Source: CAYRXM01 sp964428175
GTDB lineage: Bacteria > Chloroflexota > Anaerolineae > JAFGEY01
Assembly: GCA_964428175.1 (NCBI GenBank)
Contig: CAYRXM010000038.1
Coordinates: 1-36,323 of the forward strand
DNA: 36,323 nt
Direction of reading: 5' to 3'
The notes beneath the pieces are model-generated. The model was not told the origin of the DNA. It did no database searches and saw nothing but the letters and a program-made list of their open reading frames with translations. Made by a program: the position numbers and the translations under genes. Below, one piece after another: positions 14,124 to 22,225 of this stretch. Position 1 is the stretch's first letter. Each line of letters begins with the position of its first letter.

Positions 14124-15761
14124 TCAGTCGCCGACGGTCGAAAGGACCGGCGGAAAGTCGTTCAGCCACCAGAAATCGGGCGCTGCATCGGTGGGGAGCG
14201 CGCCCGGTGTCACTGCGCCAACCGCCGGTGAATCCGGGCGCGGGCGAAAATCCCCATTGCGTGGATCGACGAACAATGGATCGGCTTCCAGCGCGTTTGT
14301 GCCCGTATAACTCCACACATTGGCATACATATCTGGCCCCCAGCCCAGATAGAGCGGGTACTCGACCTCTTGGCTCTGGTAGATCAGGTTGTGGTCGACC
14401 GTGATCCGCTTTTGGGCAAACGCCCGCTCGATGTCGGGATCGATTTCCAGCCAGTGATCGCTGTAGCCGATTTGAAAGGCGGCGTTTTCGGCAATGATGT
14501 TGTGGCGGATGTCGATCCCTGCCAGGTTGTTCGAAAACAGATACAGCCCGCCGGTCATCCAGTAATACCTGGCCCCTGCCCCTGGCGCGCCGATGCCGTT
14601 GCAATAGATCGTATTGTTGTAGATTTGAATGTCCGTGCGCGGGCCGTCGCCCCAGCGCGAGAAGAAAAAGCCCGTGCCCAGGTTCTCGAAAAACAGATTG
14701 TGATGGATGCGCACGTTAGAGACCGATTTGCCGTTTTCCACCGAGAGGATCATCCCCGACATGCGGCAGCGATGCACCACATTCTCATACACCTCAATGT
14801 CCTCAATCGCCCCAAACCAGGCGTCGATGTACAGCCCTTGCCGGTCGGCGCCGCGCACGTAATTGTGATGCACCGTGCCGTGCTTGCTGACCTCTTTGAT
14901 GTCGATGCCTTCCTTGTCGGTGTCATAGACGTAATTGTAGGCCACCTCGAAATGCTGCGCCCCGGCGATGCTGATCGCCTCGTGCGGCGGTTCGCCCTCG
15001 CGCTTGTACCCCTCTGGCAGCATCTCCCAGGTGTTGGCGCGGGTGACGGTGTTGCCGAGCACCTTGATGTATTCGGTGCCCTTGCCGTCGGCGTTCGAGT
15101 CCCACACGCCGATGCCGGGGCCGAAAGTCGTGTCGGTGCGGTTGTTGACGATCTCGATGTGCTGGCTGTCGCGCACCGTGATGCCCATCTGGTATGAGCG
15201 GCGCACGCCCAAGCCGATCACGCGAATGTAGCCCACCCCCTCGATGTTCAGCGTGCCCTTGTCGTGCGGATAGTTTTGCGGTGGGCCGATCTGCACCGCG
15301 CCGGCGTCGAACAGCGGCGTTTCGCCGGGATAGGCGGCATAGGTGATCCACGCCCCTTGGGCGCCGGCATTCTTGAAACGCACCTGCCGCTCCAGCGCAT
15401 AGACACCGCCGCGCACATAGACCGTCTGCCCGGCGCGCAGCGTTTCGGCGGCGTGGTTGAGCGTGGCCCAGGGGCGATCGTAGGAGCCGGGGTTGGCGTC
15501 GTCGCCATCCAGGGCAACGAAAAAGGTGTCGGCGTCCAGCGCCACCGCCGGGGCGCCGGTTGGCATGGACGTTGGTGCAGGTGATGGGGTCAACGAAGGA
15601 GTGAGCGTCGCCGACAGGGCCAGTGCAGGTGTTGCCGTTGGCGCGGGAGTGGCCGTCGCCTGTGCAGCGCGCGGGGCGCGGCGACACGCCCAAGCCAGCA
15701 CACTGGCAGCGATCAGCACGCCCATGATCCCTGACATTCGCAAAACAGGTTTTTGATTCAT
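14124..15761 (-). CDS. lipoprotein with right-handed parallel beta-helix
   Basis: A 545-residue exported protein. Residues 1-26 are a lipoprotein signal (hydrophobic MGVLIAASV then LAWAC as lipobox), and residues about 30-70 are a Thr/Pro/Ala-rich linker. The rest is a parallel beta-helix of the pectate-lyase-like type with many repeated strands such as YIRVIGLGVRR, HIEIVNNRTDT, YIKVLGNTV, HFEVAYNYVYDTD, IEDIEVYENVVH and VRIHHNLFFEN. Such folds bind or cleave surface polysaccharides. The ATG at 15761 overlaps the hypD TGA (ATGA) and uses a GGGGAGG site inside hypD, so it is translationally coupled to a hydrogenase maturation gene. No role of such a protein in hydrogenase assembly is known to me; the coupling may be accidental. 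Confidence 0.87.
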   Translation of the reverse strand: MNQKPVLRMSGIMGVLIAASVLAWACRRAPRAAQATATPAPTATPALALSATLTPSLTPSPAPTSMPTGAPAVALDADTFFVALDGDDANPGSYDRPWATLNHAAETLRAGQTVYVRGGVYALERQVRFKNAGAQGAWITYAAYPGETPLFDAGAVQIGPPQNYPHDKGTLNIEGVGYIRVIGLGVRRSYQMGITVRDSQHIEIVNNRTDTTFGPGIGVWDSNADGKGTEYIKVLGNTVTRANTWEMLPEGYKREGEPPHEAISIAGAQHFEVAYNYVYDTDKEGIDIKEVSKHGTVHHNYVRGADRQGLYIDAWFGAIEDIEVYENVVHRCRMSGMILSVENGKSVSNVRIHHNLFFENLGTGFFFSRWGDGPRTDIQIYNNTIYCNGIGAPGAGARYYWMTGGLYLFSNNLAGIDIRHNIIAENAAFQIGYSDHWLEIDPDIERAFAQKRITVDHNLIYQSQEVEYPLYLGWGPDMYANVWSYTGTNALEADPLFVDPRNGDFRPRPDSPAVGAVTPGALPTDAAPDFWWLNDFPPVLSTVGD

Positions 15762-16867
15762 TGCGCATCCTCCCCGTAGCGATAATAGGCTGCGCACGCC
15801 CCCTCGCTGCTGACCATGCACGGTCCAATCGGGCTGCGCGGCGAGCAGATGCGGCGAAACAACGGGCATTCGTCCGGCTCGATCAGGGCGCGCAGCACGT
15901 CGCCGCAGCGGCAGCCCTTCGGCTCATAGTCAGAACCCTGGTTTTTGAGAAAAACCAGGGTTCTCTCGAAAACTCGGGCCGCGTCGCGGTGGCCATATTC
16001 AGCGCGCAGAGCCAGCCCGCTGGCGGGGATGACACCCAGGCCGCGCCATTCGGCGTCGACCGGCTCGAACACCCGGGCCATTGCCTGCTGCGCCGTCGTG
16101 TTGCCTCCTGCCTGCACGCCGCGCCCGTAGGCATTGACCACGTCGGGCCGGCCCGACTCGCACATATCGACCAGCGCGGCGACGGCGCGCAACATATCGA
16201 GCGGCTCGAACCCGGCGACGGCACAGGGAATGCCGTATTGCTGCGGCAAGAAACGCCACGCTTCGCTGCCGGTGACCGTCGTCACGTGACCGGGGCCGAT
16301 TACCCCGTCCAGCCGCACCTGGCCCGCGTCGAGGAGAGCGCGCATGGCCGGCGGGGTCAGCTTGTGCAGCGAGAGCAGATAAAAATTGGGCACGCCCTGC
16401 GCTTCGGCCTGGAGCAGGGTAGCGGCGACCGCCGGCGCGGTGGTCTCAAAGCCGACGCCGAGAAACACGACCGGCCGCGCCGGGTTGGCTCGGGCAATTT
16501 GCAGCGCGTCGAGCGGCGAATAGACCACGCGCACGTCAGCGCCCTGCGCTTTGGCCTCTTGCAGCGATCCGCCCGCGCCCGGCACGCGGATCATATCGCC
16601 AAAGGTGGTCAGAATAAGGCCTGGCACCCGCGCCAGGGCGATCGCCCGCCCGATGTCCGCCGCCGAGGTCACACAGACCGGGCAGCCGGGGCCGGAGCGC
16701 AGCCGCACCGTGCCGGGCAAGAGCTGGCGCAACCCGTAGCGAAAAATGGCGTGGGTGTGCCCGCCGCAAAACTCCATCAACTGCACCGGGCGGGTGCTCT
16801 TGGCGGCAATTTCGTCCAGCACGCGCCGGGCCAGCGCCGGATCGCGGAACTCGTCAACGTACTTCAT
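15758..16867 (-). CDS. hypD: HypD, Fe(CN)2CO assembly scaffold
   Basis: A 369-residue HypD, which with HypC carries the Fe-(CN)2-CO unit for the NiFe site. MEFCGGHTH (near residue 35), SGPGCPVCVT (near residue 60), TTFGDMIRVPG, GFETTAP and the C-terminal cysteines for the [4Fe-4S] cluster (EPKGCRCGDVL, DECPLF, GPCMVSSEGAC) are all present. Between ARVFE and EPKGC the protein has ERTLVFLKNQGSDY, encoded by a 33-bp palindrome (15932-15964) that looks inserted in frame at a variable position. The ATG at 16867 overlaps the hypC stop, and the gene overlaps the lipoprotein start downstream. Confidence 0.97.
   Translation of the reverse strand: MKYVDEFRDPALARRVLDEIAAKSTRPVQLMEFCGGHTHAIFRYGLRQLLPGTVRLRSGPGCPVCVTSAADIGRAIALARVPGLILTTFGDMIRVPGAGGSLQEAKAQGADVRVVYSPLDALQIARANPARPVVFLGVGFETTAPAVAATLLQAEAQGVPNFYLLSLHKLTPPAMRALLDAGQVRLDGVIGPGHVTTVTGSEAWRFLPQQYGIPCAVAGFEPLDMLRAVAALVDMCESGRPDVVNAYGRGVQAGGNTTAQQAMARVFEPVDAEWRGLGVIPASGLALRAEYGHRDAARVFERTLVFLKNQGSDYEPKGCRCGDVLRALIEPDECPLFRRICSPRSPIGPCMVSSEGACAAYYRYGEDAQ
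15932..15964. repeat. 33-bp palindromic element inside hypD
   Basis: Arms AGAACCCTGGTTTTT (15932-15946) and AAAAACCAGGGTTCT (15950-15964) pair perfectly over 15 bp around a 3-base loop. The element is AT-richer than the surrounding gene and is translated in frame, adding residues at a poorly conserved place of HypD. It resembles the small palindromic repeats that spread through some bacterial genomes, including in reading frames. Confidence 0.75.
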
Positions 16868-17091
16868 GCGTCCCCGACCAGCGCGCCCATCTCGGCGAAA
16901 ATGCGCAGCGTCTCTTGCGCCTCCTGCTCGTCGAGCACGCCGATGGCAAACCCGGCGTGGACGATGACATAGTCGCCGACCCGGGCCTCGGGCGTCAGCG
17001 CCAGGCTGATCCGCCGTTCCACCCCGCCAATCTCAACCTGCGCATTTTGCCCGTCGATGGATTTAATGAGCGTAGGAATTGCCAGGCACAT
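16864..17091 (-). CDS. hypC: HypC chaperone
   Basis: A 75-residue HypC with the diagnostic MCLAIP start; Cys2 is the residue that binds HypD, iron and the hydrogenase large subunit. GVERRISLALTPEARVGDYVIVHAGFAI is the OB-fold body and DEQEAQETL the C-terminal helix. AAAGGAG before the ATG at 17091 is a good ribosome site. It overlaps hypD by ATGA. It follows hypF with a 56-base gap filled by a heptanucleotide repeat array. Confidence 0.97.
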   Translation of the reverse strand: MCLAIPTLIKSIDGQNAQVEIGGVERRISLALTPEARVGDYVIVHAGFAIGVLDEQEAQETLRIFAEMGALVGDA

Positions 17092-17113
17092 GAAAATTAT
17101 CTCCTTTGCCGAT

Positions 17114-17162
17114 TATGGAATATAGAATGCATACTGCGTATTCCGTTTCATGTCTTATGTCT
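17114..17162. repeat. heptanucleotide repeat array at the hypF-hypC junction
   Basis: Seven 7-base units in a row: TATGGAA, TATAGAA, TGCATAC, TGCGTAT, TCCGTTT, CATGTCT, TATGTCT. Neighbouring units are paired variants. The array crosses the hypF stop codon and fixes its last residues. An 11-base stretch, GCGTATTCCGT, is shared with the array at 18864-18884 inside hypF. Confidence 0.6.
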
Positions 17163-19505
17163 GAGCACCACCGCCGCCTGGCCCAGGCTCAACCCGCCGT
17201 CGTTGCAAGGTACCTGGCGGTGCAGCAGCACCTTGAACCCGGCCTCGCGCAGCGCGGGCACGGTCAGGTTCAGCAGCAGGCGGTTTTGAAAACAGCCGCC
17301 GCTCAAGGCGACGGTGTACAACATTGTTTCGCTGGAGATTTGCTCACACACCTGGACAATCATTTGCGCGATGGTGTAATGAAATCGCCAGGCAATCTCT
17401 TGCACGGGCACACCGACTTGACCGTCTCGCACCAACGCGGCAAACAATTCTTTGAGTCGAACTTGCCAGATATCATCCCGATTGTCTACTCTGAACGGGT
17501 AGGCCACGCAGTCAGCGGTCAGTGGCCGGCGGTCGGCGACTTGTTCCAGCTCAATCGCCGCCTGGGCCTCATAGCTCGTCTCTACGCACACCCCCAGCAG
17601 CGCCGACACGGCGTCGAACAAACGGCCCATCGACGAGGTCAGCGGGCAGTTGAGCCGCCGTTCGATCTGTTGGTGCAGCAATTCGAGCGACGCGCCCTCC
17701 GGCACAGCCCAGGCGGAGATGTCGCCCAGCAACGTATATATATAACTCACAGCGATGCGCCACGGCTGACGCGTCGCCGCGTCACCGCCGGGCAGAGGCA
17801 GGTACTCCAGGTGCGCCGCCCGCCGGCAGCCGCGGTAATCGCCAACCAGCCACTCGCCGCCCCAAATGTGCCCGTCCGTGCCGTAACCGGTGCCGTCCAT
17901 GATCGCGCTGATGACCGGCCCTTGATCGGGCATCCAGCCGTTGTCGGCCAGGCAGGCGGCCAGGTGCGCGTGATGATGCTGGACGGAAACAAGTGGCAAG
18001 CTGCGATTTGCGCTTTGCGCTTTTGCATAACGAGCAGACAAGTAATCAGGATGCAAGTCGCAAGCAACGACCTGCGGTTCGATGCGAAAGAGATGTTGGT
18101 AAAGTTCCACGCTGCGCTCGAAATGCTCTAGCGTCTCCAGGTTTTCCATATTGCCGATGTGCGGCGAGACAAAAGCATACTGGTCACGGGTTAAGCAAAA
18201 CGTGTTCTTGATCTCGGCCCCAGCGGCCAAAACCTGCTCTCCCGCCCAGGGCAGTGTAACCGGCAGGGGCGCATAGCCGCGCGCGCGGCGCACCGGCTGC
18301 GGGCCAGACTCGGGTACGAACCACACCGAGTCGTCGTAGCGGGCCAGAATATCGCGGTCGTGCAGCAAAAAAGCGTCGGCCAGCGCGCCCAGGCGACGCA
18401 GCGCCTCGCCGTTTCCGGCGGCGATCGGTTCCTCGCTCAGATTGCCGCTGGTCATCACCAGCGGGCCATCGAAATCGTGCAGCAGCAGGTGGTGTAACGG
18501 CGTGTAGGGCAGCATCACCCCCAGCGTGTGCCCGTTGGGGGCCACCTCACGGGCGACCGGCGAATCATCGCGCGCGATAGGGGTATCATCGCGCCAGGGC
18601 AGCAGCACGATCGGCGCTTGTGGTGAGCAGAGCAGCGTTTCCGCCTCGGTCGAAACCCGACAGTGCCGCCGCACTTCGTCCAATGTCGCCATCATCACGG
18701 CAAACGGCTTGTGCGGGCGATGCTTGCGCCGGCGCAGCCGTTGCACCGCCTCGACATTGCACGCATCGCAGGCCAGTTGAAATCCACCCAGCCCCTTGAT
18801 GGCTAAAATCAAGCCTTGCCGCAGCAAGTTTACGGCCTGCTCGATCACATCAGACGCATATTGCGTATTCCGTATTCCGTGTTGCGATCCACTGTTTGCT
18901 ATTTGCCATTTGCTATTTTCGATGCGCAATCTCGGCCCACAGGTCGGACAGGCATTCGGCTGAGCGTGAAAGCGGCGGTCGCGCGGGTCGTCGTATTCGC
19001 GCTGGCAGTCCGCGCACATTGGGAAAACGCGCATGCTCGTGTTGGGACGATCGTAGGGCAGGTCGGCGATGAGAGTGAAACGCGGCCCGCAGTGGGTGCA
19101 GTTGGTGAATGGGTAACGATAACGACGATTTTGGGAGTCGAAAATCTCGCGCAGACAGTCGGGACAGGTGGCAATGTCGGGCGAGACGAGCTGGTAGCGA
19201 TCGGCTTGTGCCTCCGAAGGGCGAATTTCAAAGCGCGTATAGCCCGCCGGCGGCGACTCGCACACCTCAATCGACTCGATCCGCGCCGGCGGCGGCGCTT
19301 GCGCGTGCAAATCAGCTTCAAACTGGCGAATGGCATTCGCGTCGCCTTCAACCTCGATATCGACGCCGCCGGAGTGGTTGCGCACCCAGCCGGTCAGCCC
19401 CAGCCGCTCGGCCAGGTTAAAGACAAAGGGTCGAAATCCTACCCCCTGCACCACGCCGCGCACGGCGATCCGTCTGCCTGTTGCGACGCCCGAACTGTCA
19501 TTCAA
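17148..19505 (-). CDS. hypF: HypF carbamoyltransferase
   Basis: About 785 residues. HypF uses carbamoyl phosphate and ATP to load carbamoyl onto HypE. Domains in order: acylphosphatase (VVQGVGFRPFVFNLAERL), two zinc-finger units (CPDCLREI...CTHCGP and CADCQREY...CPTCGP), a YrdC-like domain (KGLGGFQLACDA, KHRPHKPFAVM) and a Kae1-like domain (VQHHHAHLAACLADNG, DGTGYGTDGHIWGGE). The start is uncertain: I use TTG 19505, with TTG 19511 and GTG 19463 as alternatives. It overlaps the end of the glycosyltransferase gene. Three heptanucleotide arrays are translated in frame: one inserts an ENSKWQIANS...IRNTQYAS stretch between the zinc fingers and the YrdC domain; the others lie at 18002-18022 and 17511-17538. 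Confidence 0.96.
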   Translation of the reverse strand: MNDSSGVATGRRIAVRGVVQGVGFRPFVFNLAERLGLTGWVRNHSGGVDIEVEGDANAIRQFEADLHAQAPPPARIESIEVCESPPAGYTRFEIRPSEAQADRYQLVSPDIATCPDCLREIFDSQNRRYRYPFTNCTHCGPRFTLIADLPYDRPNTSMRVFPMCADCQREYDDPRDRRFHAQPNACPTCGPRLRIENSKWQIANSGSQHGIRNTQYASDVIEQAVNLLRQGLILAIKGLGGFQLACDACNVEAVQRLRRRKHRPHKPFAVMMATLDEVRRHCRVSTEAETLLCSPQAPIVLLPWRDDTPIARDDSPVAREVAPNGHTLGVMLPYTPLHHLLLHDFDGPLVMTSGNLSEEPIAAGNGEALRRLGALADAFLLHDRDILARYDDSVWFVPESGPQPVRRARGYAPLPVTLPWAGEQVLAAGAEIKNTFCLTRDQYAFVSPHIGNMENLETLEHFERSVELYQHLFRIEPQVVACDLHPDYLSARYAKAQSANRSLPLVSVQHHHAHLAACLADNGWMPDQGPVISAIMDGTGYGTDGHIWGGEWLVGDYRGCRRAAHLEYLPLPGGDAATRQPWRIAVSYIYTLLGDISAWAVPEGASLELLHQQIERRLNCPLTSSMGRLFDAVSALLGVCVETSYEAQAAIELEQVADRRPLTADCVAYPFRVDNRDDIWQVRLKELFAALVRDGQVGVPVQEIAWRFHYTIAQMIVQVCEQISSETMLYTVALSGGCFQNRLLLNLTVPALREAGFKVLLHRQVPCNDGGLSLGQAAVVLRHKT
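17511..17538. repeat. heptanucleotide array inside hypF, 3' part
   Basis: Four 7-base units, GTCAGCG, GTCAGTG, GCCGGCG, GTCGGCG, coding in frame for a short ADRRPLTADC stretch on the minus strand. The same GTCGGCG/GTCAGT units recur at 14116-14136. Confidence 0.6.
18002..18022. repeat. heptanucleotide array inside hypF, middle
   Basis: TGCGATT, TGCGCTT, TGCGCTT: three 7-base units, 21 bases in all, so the frame is kept. They encode the variable AKAQSANRS region just before VQHHHAH. Confidence 0.55.
18864..18920. repeat. two heptanucleotide arrays inserted in hypF
   Basis: CGTATTC, CGTATTC, CGTGTTG (18864-18884) and TGTTTGC, TATTTGC, CATTTGC, TATTTTC (18893-18920). They are AT-rich against the GC-rich gene and encode an insert after the second zinc finger that HypF proteins usually lack. 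Confidence 0.7.
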
Positions 19506-21765
19506 GTTCAATCGTTCCCAGCACAATGTGATCGGCGGCCGGCTGGCCGGATGGGTCGAGCACCGGCAGCCGCTCCAGGGTGGGCAAAAAGTAGAATCCG
19601 GCCAGCAGTCGATACGTGCCGGGCGGCGCGTCGGCGGCGATGGGCACGCGGTACTCGCCAAGGACGATCTCGCCCGGCGTCCAAAAGGTGGTCGGGTAGG
19701 TGGCCTGGCCCGGCTGCGCGTCGTGCTGGCCCCACAGCGGCCCGCCGGCCGCCGGGTTGGTTTGCTCGCCCACCAGATGGACGAAAAACGTGTACTGGCG
19801 GTCAGTCCGTTCCAGCGCCTGCCAGTATACCGTCAGCGGGATCGTCTCTCCGGGCGCAAACGCCTGTACCGGGAGGTCGTAGCCCAGCAGTGCGACGCGA
19901 TCGGCCCAGTTGGCCGCCAGCGAGACCTGGGGCGATAGGGCTGCGTTCGCGGCGCGATACACCGTCAGGCCGGCGCCAATCTGCTCGACAAGGCCGGCGG
20001 GCACCAATCGCTGCACCGCCGCCAGCGCCCCCGCGTCATCCGGGTGGATGATATAGCTTGCGCCGCGCCCATCCAGCCCGGCCGGGACGACACCGGTGGT
20101 GCTGCAAAAACTCTTGACCCAGCCGGCGGGCATATTGCCCAGCCCGAACAGCAGGCTGCCGGGCAATGGCGTGGGTCGTGGAATGTAGACGCTCTCTCCC
20201 GCCGGCTGCTGGCCTACATAGCGGTAAAGCACTTCCATCTCGATGTTGGCCTGCCGCCGTGCCGACCACTCGACGGCGGCCCAGCCGGCCAGCAGCAGTG
20301 CGAACAGGGCCAGCCCCACCGCGCCCCAGGCCAGCAGCCCGGACCGGCGATCCGGCTCCTGTGTGGGTGCGATGTGCGGCTTGGACCGCCGCAAGTAGGC
20401 CCACATTTCGTCCACGCCCAGCGTGATCATCATCCACAGGCCCAGGCGGAGCTGCATGCTGACCGTGATGCTGTGACGGCCCACTTCGGCGGCGTCGCCG
20501 TGCCAGACGACGGCGGCGTGCGGGTAGGCCAGCGCCAGCACGATCCAGGGGATCAGCCAGCGCGGCTGGAAGCGGCTGCGCACGACCATCACCCCGCCGG
20601 CGACAAGCGCCGCCAGCGCTGTCCAGCCCAAAACCGCCGCGTTTTGGCCTAGCGAAACGATCCCGTTCAGCCAGACGGGCAGGAGCGGCCTGAACGTTTC
20701 GCTGGCGTACAGGTACAGATCGCGCATCACCAAGATGTCCGGCAGGTGGCCCAGTGGCTCGAACAACAGCTCGCCGGGGTGCGCGATCAGGTAGCGCATG
20801 TAAGCCGATTTGCCGCCAGCGACCAGCCAGTCGCGAAAGGGTTGGAGCGCATAGTCGTCAAAGGGCGCCCAGTTGTTTTCCCAGCCCAGATTGCCGCCGA
20901 GCCGCATCAGCTCGGGCGTGACCGGCATGTCCTGCGCCTGGAACCAGGCCAGTTGCTCGGGGTTGGTCAGCACGCGGCGGGTGATCACGTTGACCAGCGG
21001 CAGCACCCAGCGCTGATCCATGCCCTGCCCGCCGCCGGCCGAGAGAAAACTGGCCCCAAACGCGACGAGCAGAATCGTCGAAATGATCAAATAGTGCCAC
21101 GTCGAACGCCTCGCGTTCTTCGAATGCCCCGCGTTCTTCGAATGCCCCGCGTTCGACACGCCACCGAGCAGGCCCACCAGCGCCGACAGCGCGGCCAGCG
21201 GCAGCAGCAGCCAGGCGTGTACGTCGCGGGTAAACGCCCACAAGACGGCAATCACGCACAGCAGCGCGGCTCGTGGCCACGTCCAGCGCTTGGCGAGCCA
21301 GAGCCAGCCGGCGATCAGCAAAGCGGTCAGCGACAAAGCCAGCGACTCGCTCAAAATCACCGTGTCCCAGGCCACAATGTCGGTGTTCAGGCTGAAAGCC
21401 AGGATGGCGACGAACGCGGCCCAGCGCACCCAGCCGGTCTTGATGATCCGCGATCCGGTCACCGCCAGCGCCAGCCACGTACCAGCGGACAGGATCAACT
21501 GCCAGAAAGCAACCACGCCCAGGTTGCACGAGGCCAGCTTGAGCAAAAGCGGGATCACTGGCGGCTTGATGCCGTTCCAGAACCGCCCGTCGGCCAGCGG
21601 GAAAAAGGCGATCCGCGCATAGTCGAGCGTGTCGTAAAATTCGGCCACCTGCTCGACAGTGCTGAAATGCCACAGCCGCAGGCCCAGGTAGGCGAGGGCG
21701 ATCAGTCCGCCGACCAGGTGGGCCGGTCGAAGCGAGCGGGTTATCTGCTCAAACCGAGTTTTCAC
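19498..21765 (-). CDS. large membrane glycosyltransferase-like protein
   Basis: A 755-residue protein with about ten or more membrane segments, then a soluble C-terminal domain (about 560-755). The N-terminal half, with a short acidic loop after TM1 (EFYDTLDYARIAFF), resembles GT-C (PMT/ArnT-type) lipid-linked sugar transferases. The C-terminal part (FAPGETIPLTVYWQAL, YTFFVHLVG, PPGTYRLLAGFY) is a beta-rich module I associate with Chloroflexota membrane proteins of this kind. ATG 21765 overlaps the GNAT gene by 17 bases, and its end overlaps the hypF start, so it is co-transcribed with the hyp genes. An NAGHSK repeat encoded at 21113-21154 lies in a cytoplasmic or extracytoplasmic loop. Specific substrate unknown. 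Confidence 0.75.
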   Translation of the reverse strand: MKTRFEQITRSLRPAHLVGGLIALAYLGLRLWHFSTVEQVAEFYDTLDYARIAFFPLADGRFWNGIKPPVIPLLLKLASCNLGVVAFWQLILSAGTWLALAVTGSRIIKTGWVRWAAFVAILAFSLNTDIVAWDTVILSESLALSLTALLIAGWLWLAKRWTWPRAALLCVIAVLWAFTRDVHAWLLLPLAALSALVGLLGGVSNAGHSKNAGHSKNARRSTWHYLIISTILLVAFGASFLSAGGGQGMDQRWVLPLVNVITRRVLTNPEQLAWFQAQDMPVTPELMRLGGNLGWENNWAPFDDYALQPFRDWLVAGGKSAYMRYLIAHPGELLFEPLGHLPDILVMRDLYLYASETFRPLLPVWLNGIVSLGQNAAVLGWTALAALVAGGVMVVRSRFQPRWLIPWIVLALAYPHAAVVWHGDAAEVGRHSITVSMQLRLGLWMMITLGVDEMWAYLRRSKPHIAPTQEPDRRSGLLAWGAVGLALFALLLAGWAAVEWSARRQANIEMEVLYRYVGQQPAGESVYIPRPTPLPGSLLFGLGNMPAGWVKSFCSTTGVVPAGLDGRGASYIIHPDDAGALAAVQRLVPAGLVEQIGAGLTVYRAANAALSPQVSLAANWADRVALLGYDLPVQAFAPGETIPLTVYWQALERTDRQYTFFVHLVGEQTNPAAGGPLWGQHDAQPGQATYPTTFWTPGEIVLGEYRVPIAADAPPGTYRLLAGFYFLPTLERLPVLDPSGQPAADHIVLGTIELE
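21113..21154. repeat. 18-bp direct repeat in the glycosyltransferase gene
   Basis: Two perfect 18-base copies of GCGTTCTTCGAATGCCCC (21113-21130, 21131-21148) and a partial third. In frame they encode a doubled NAGHSK motif in a loop between membrane segments. Copy number could vary without breaking the frame. Confidence 0.8.
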
Positions 21766-22225
21766 AGTCGATATCCATCAAGTAATACACCGTGCTGTCG
21801 CCGTTGACGCGATGGTCAGGGATTTCGTGATCCAGATTGAACCCGGCCCGCTCGAAAACGCGGCGCGCGCGCACGTTTCCACCCCAGGTGCGCACCCACA
21901 AGCGCCGCGCGCCCCGCTCCTGCGCCCAGGCCACCACTGCTGCGAATTGCGCGCCGCCAATGCCCTGCCCCTGAAACGCCGGGCGGACATACATCGGCCC
22001 GACGCTCAAGGTGTCGGCGTCCTCGTCGGGCAGCAGCGAGACGAAACCTGCTACCCGGCCTTGCGCCTGCCAGGCAAACAGGGCAAAGCCGGGCGAACCC
22101 TCAAATGAGCGCAAGAACTCGACCACCGAAAAGTCGGGTTCGTCGCGGCTATGTACAAACGCGCCCGTCTGGTCCACCTCGCGCAAAACGTCGATGATGT
22201 CGTCGAATGCCACCTGGACCAACAT
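21749..22225 (-). CDS. GNAT-family N-acetyltransferase
   Basis: A 158-residue GNAT protein. The acetyl-CoA pyrophosphate-binding motif is in VRPAFQGQGIGGAQF near residues 80-94, preceded by the strand TLSVGPMYV and followed by GNVRARRVFERAGF. The substrate is unknown. The ATG at 22225 directly overlaps the hypB stop region (TGAATG), and its 3' end overlaps the glycosyltransferase start. It is embedded in the hyp run without a visible functional reason. Confidence 0.9.
   Translation of the reverse strand: MLVQVAFDDIIDVLREVDQTGAFVHSRDEPDFSVVEFLRSFEGSPGFALFAWQAQGRVAGFVSLLPDEDADTLSVGPMYVRPAFQGQGIGGAQFAAVVAWAQERGARRLWVRTWGGNVRARRVFERAGFNLDHEIPDHRVNGDSTVYYLMDIDCENSV

Noticed and set aside
17114..18920. 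CRISPR array
   Set aside because: The repeats are 7-base variable units without 20-40 base spacers and lie within coding sequence; no cas genes are present.
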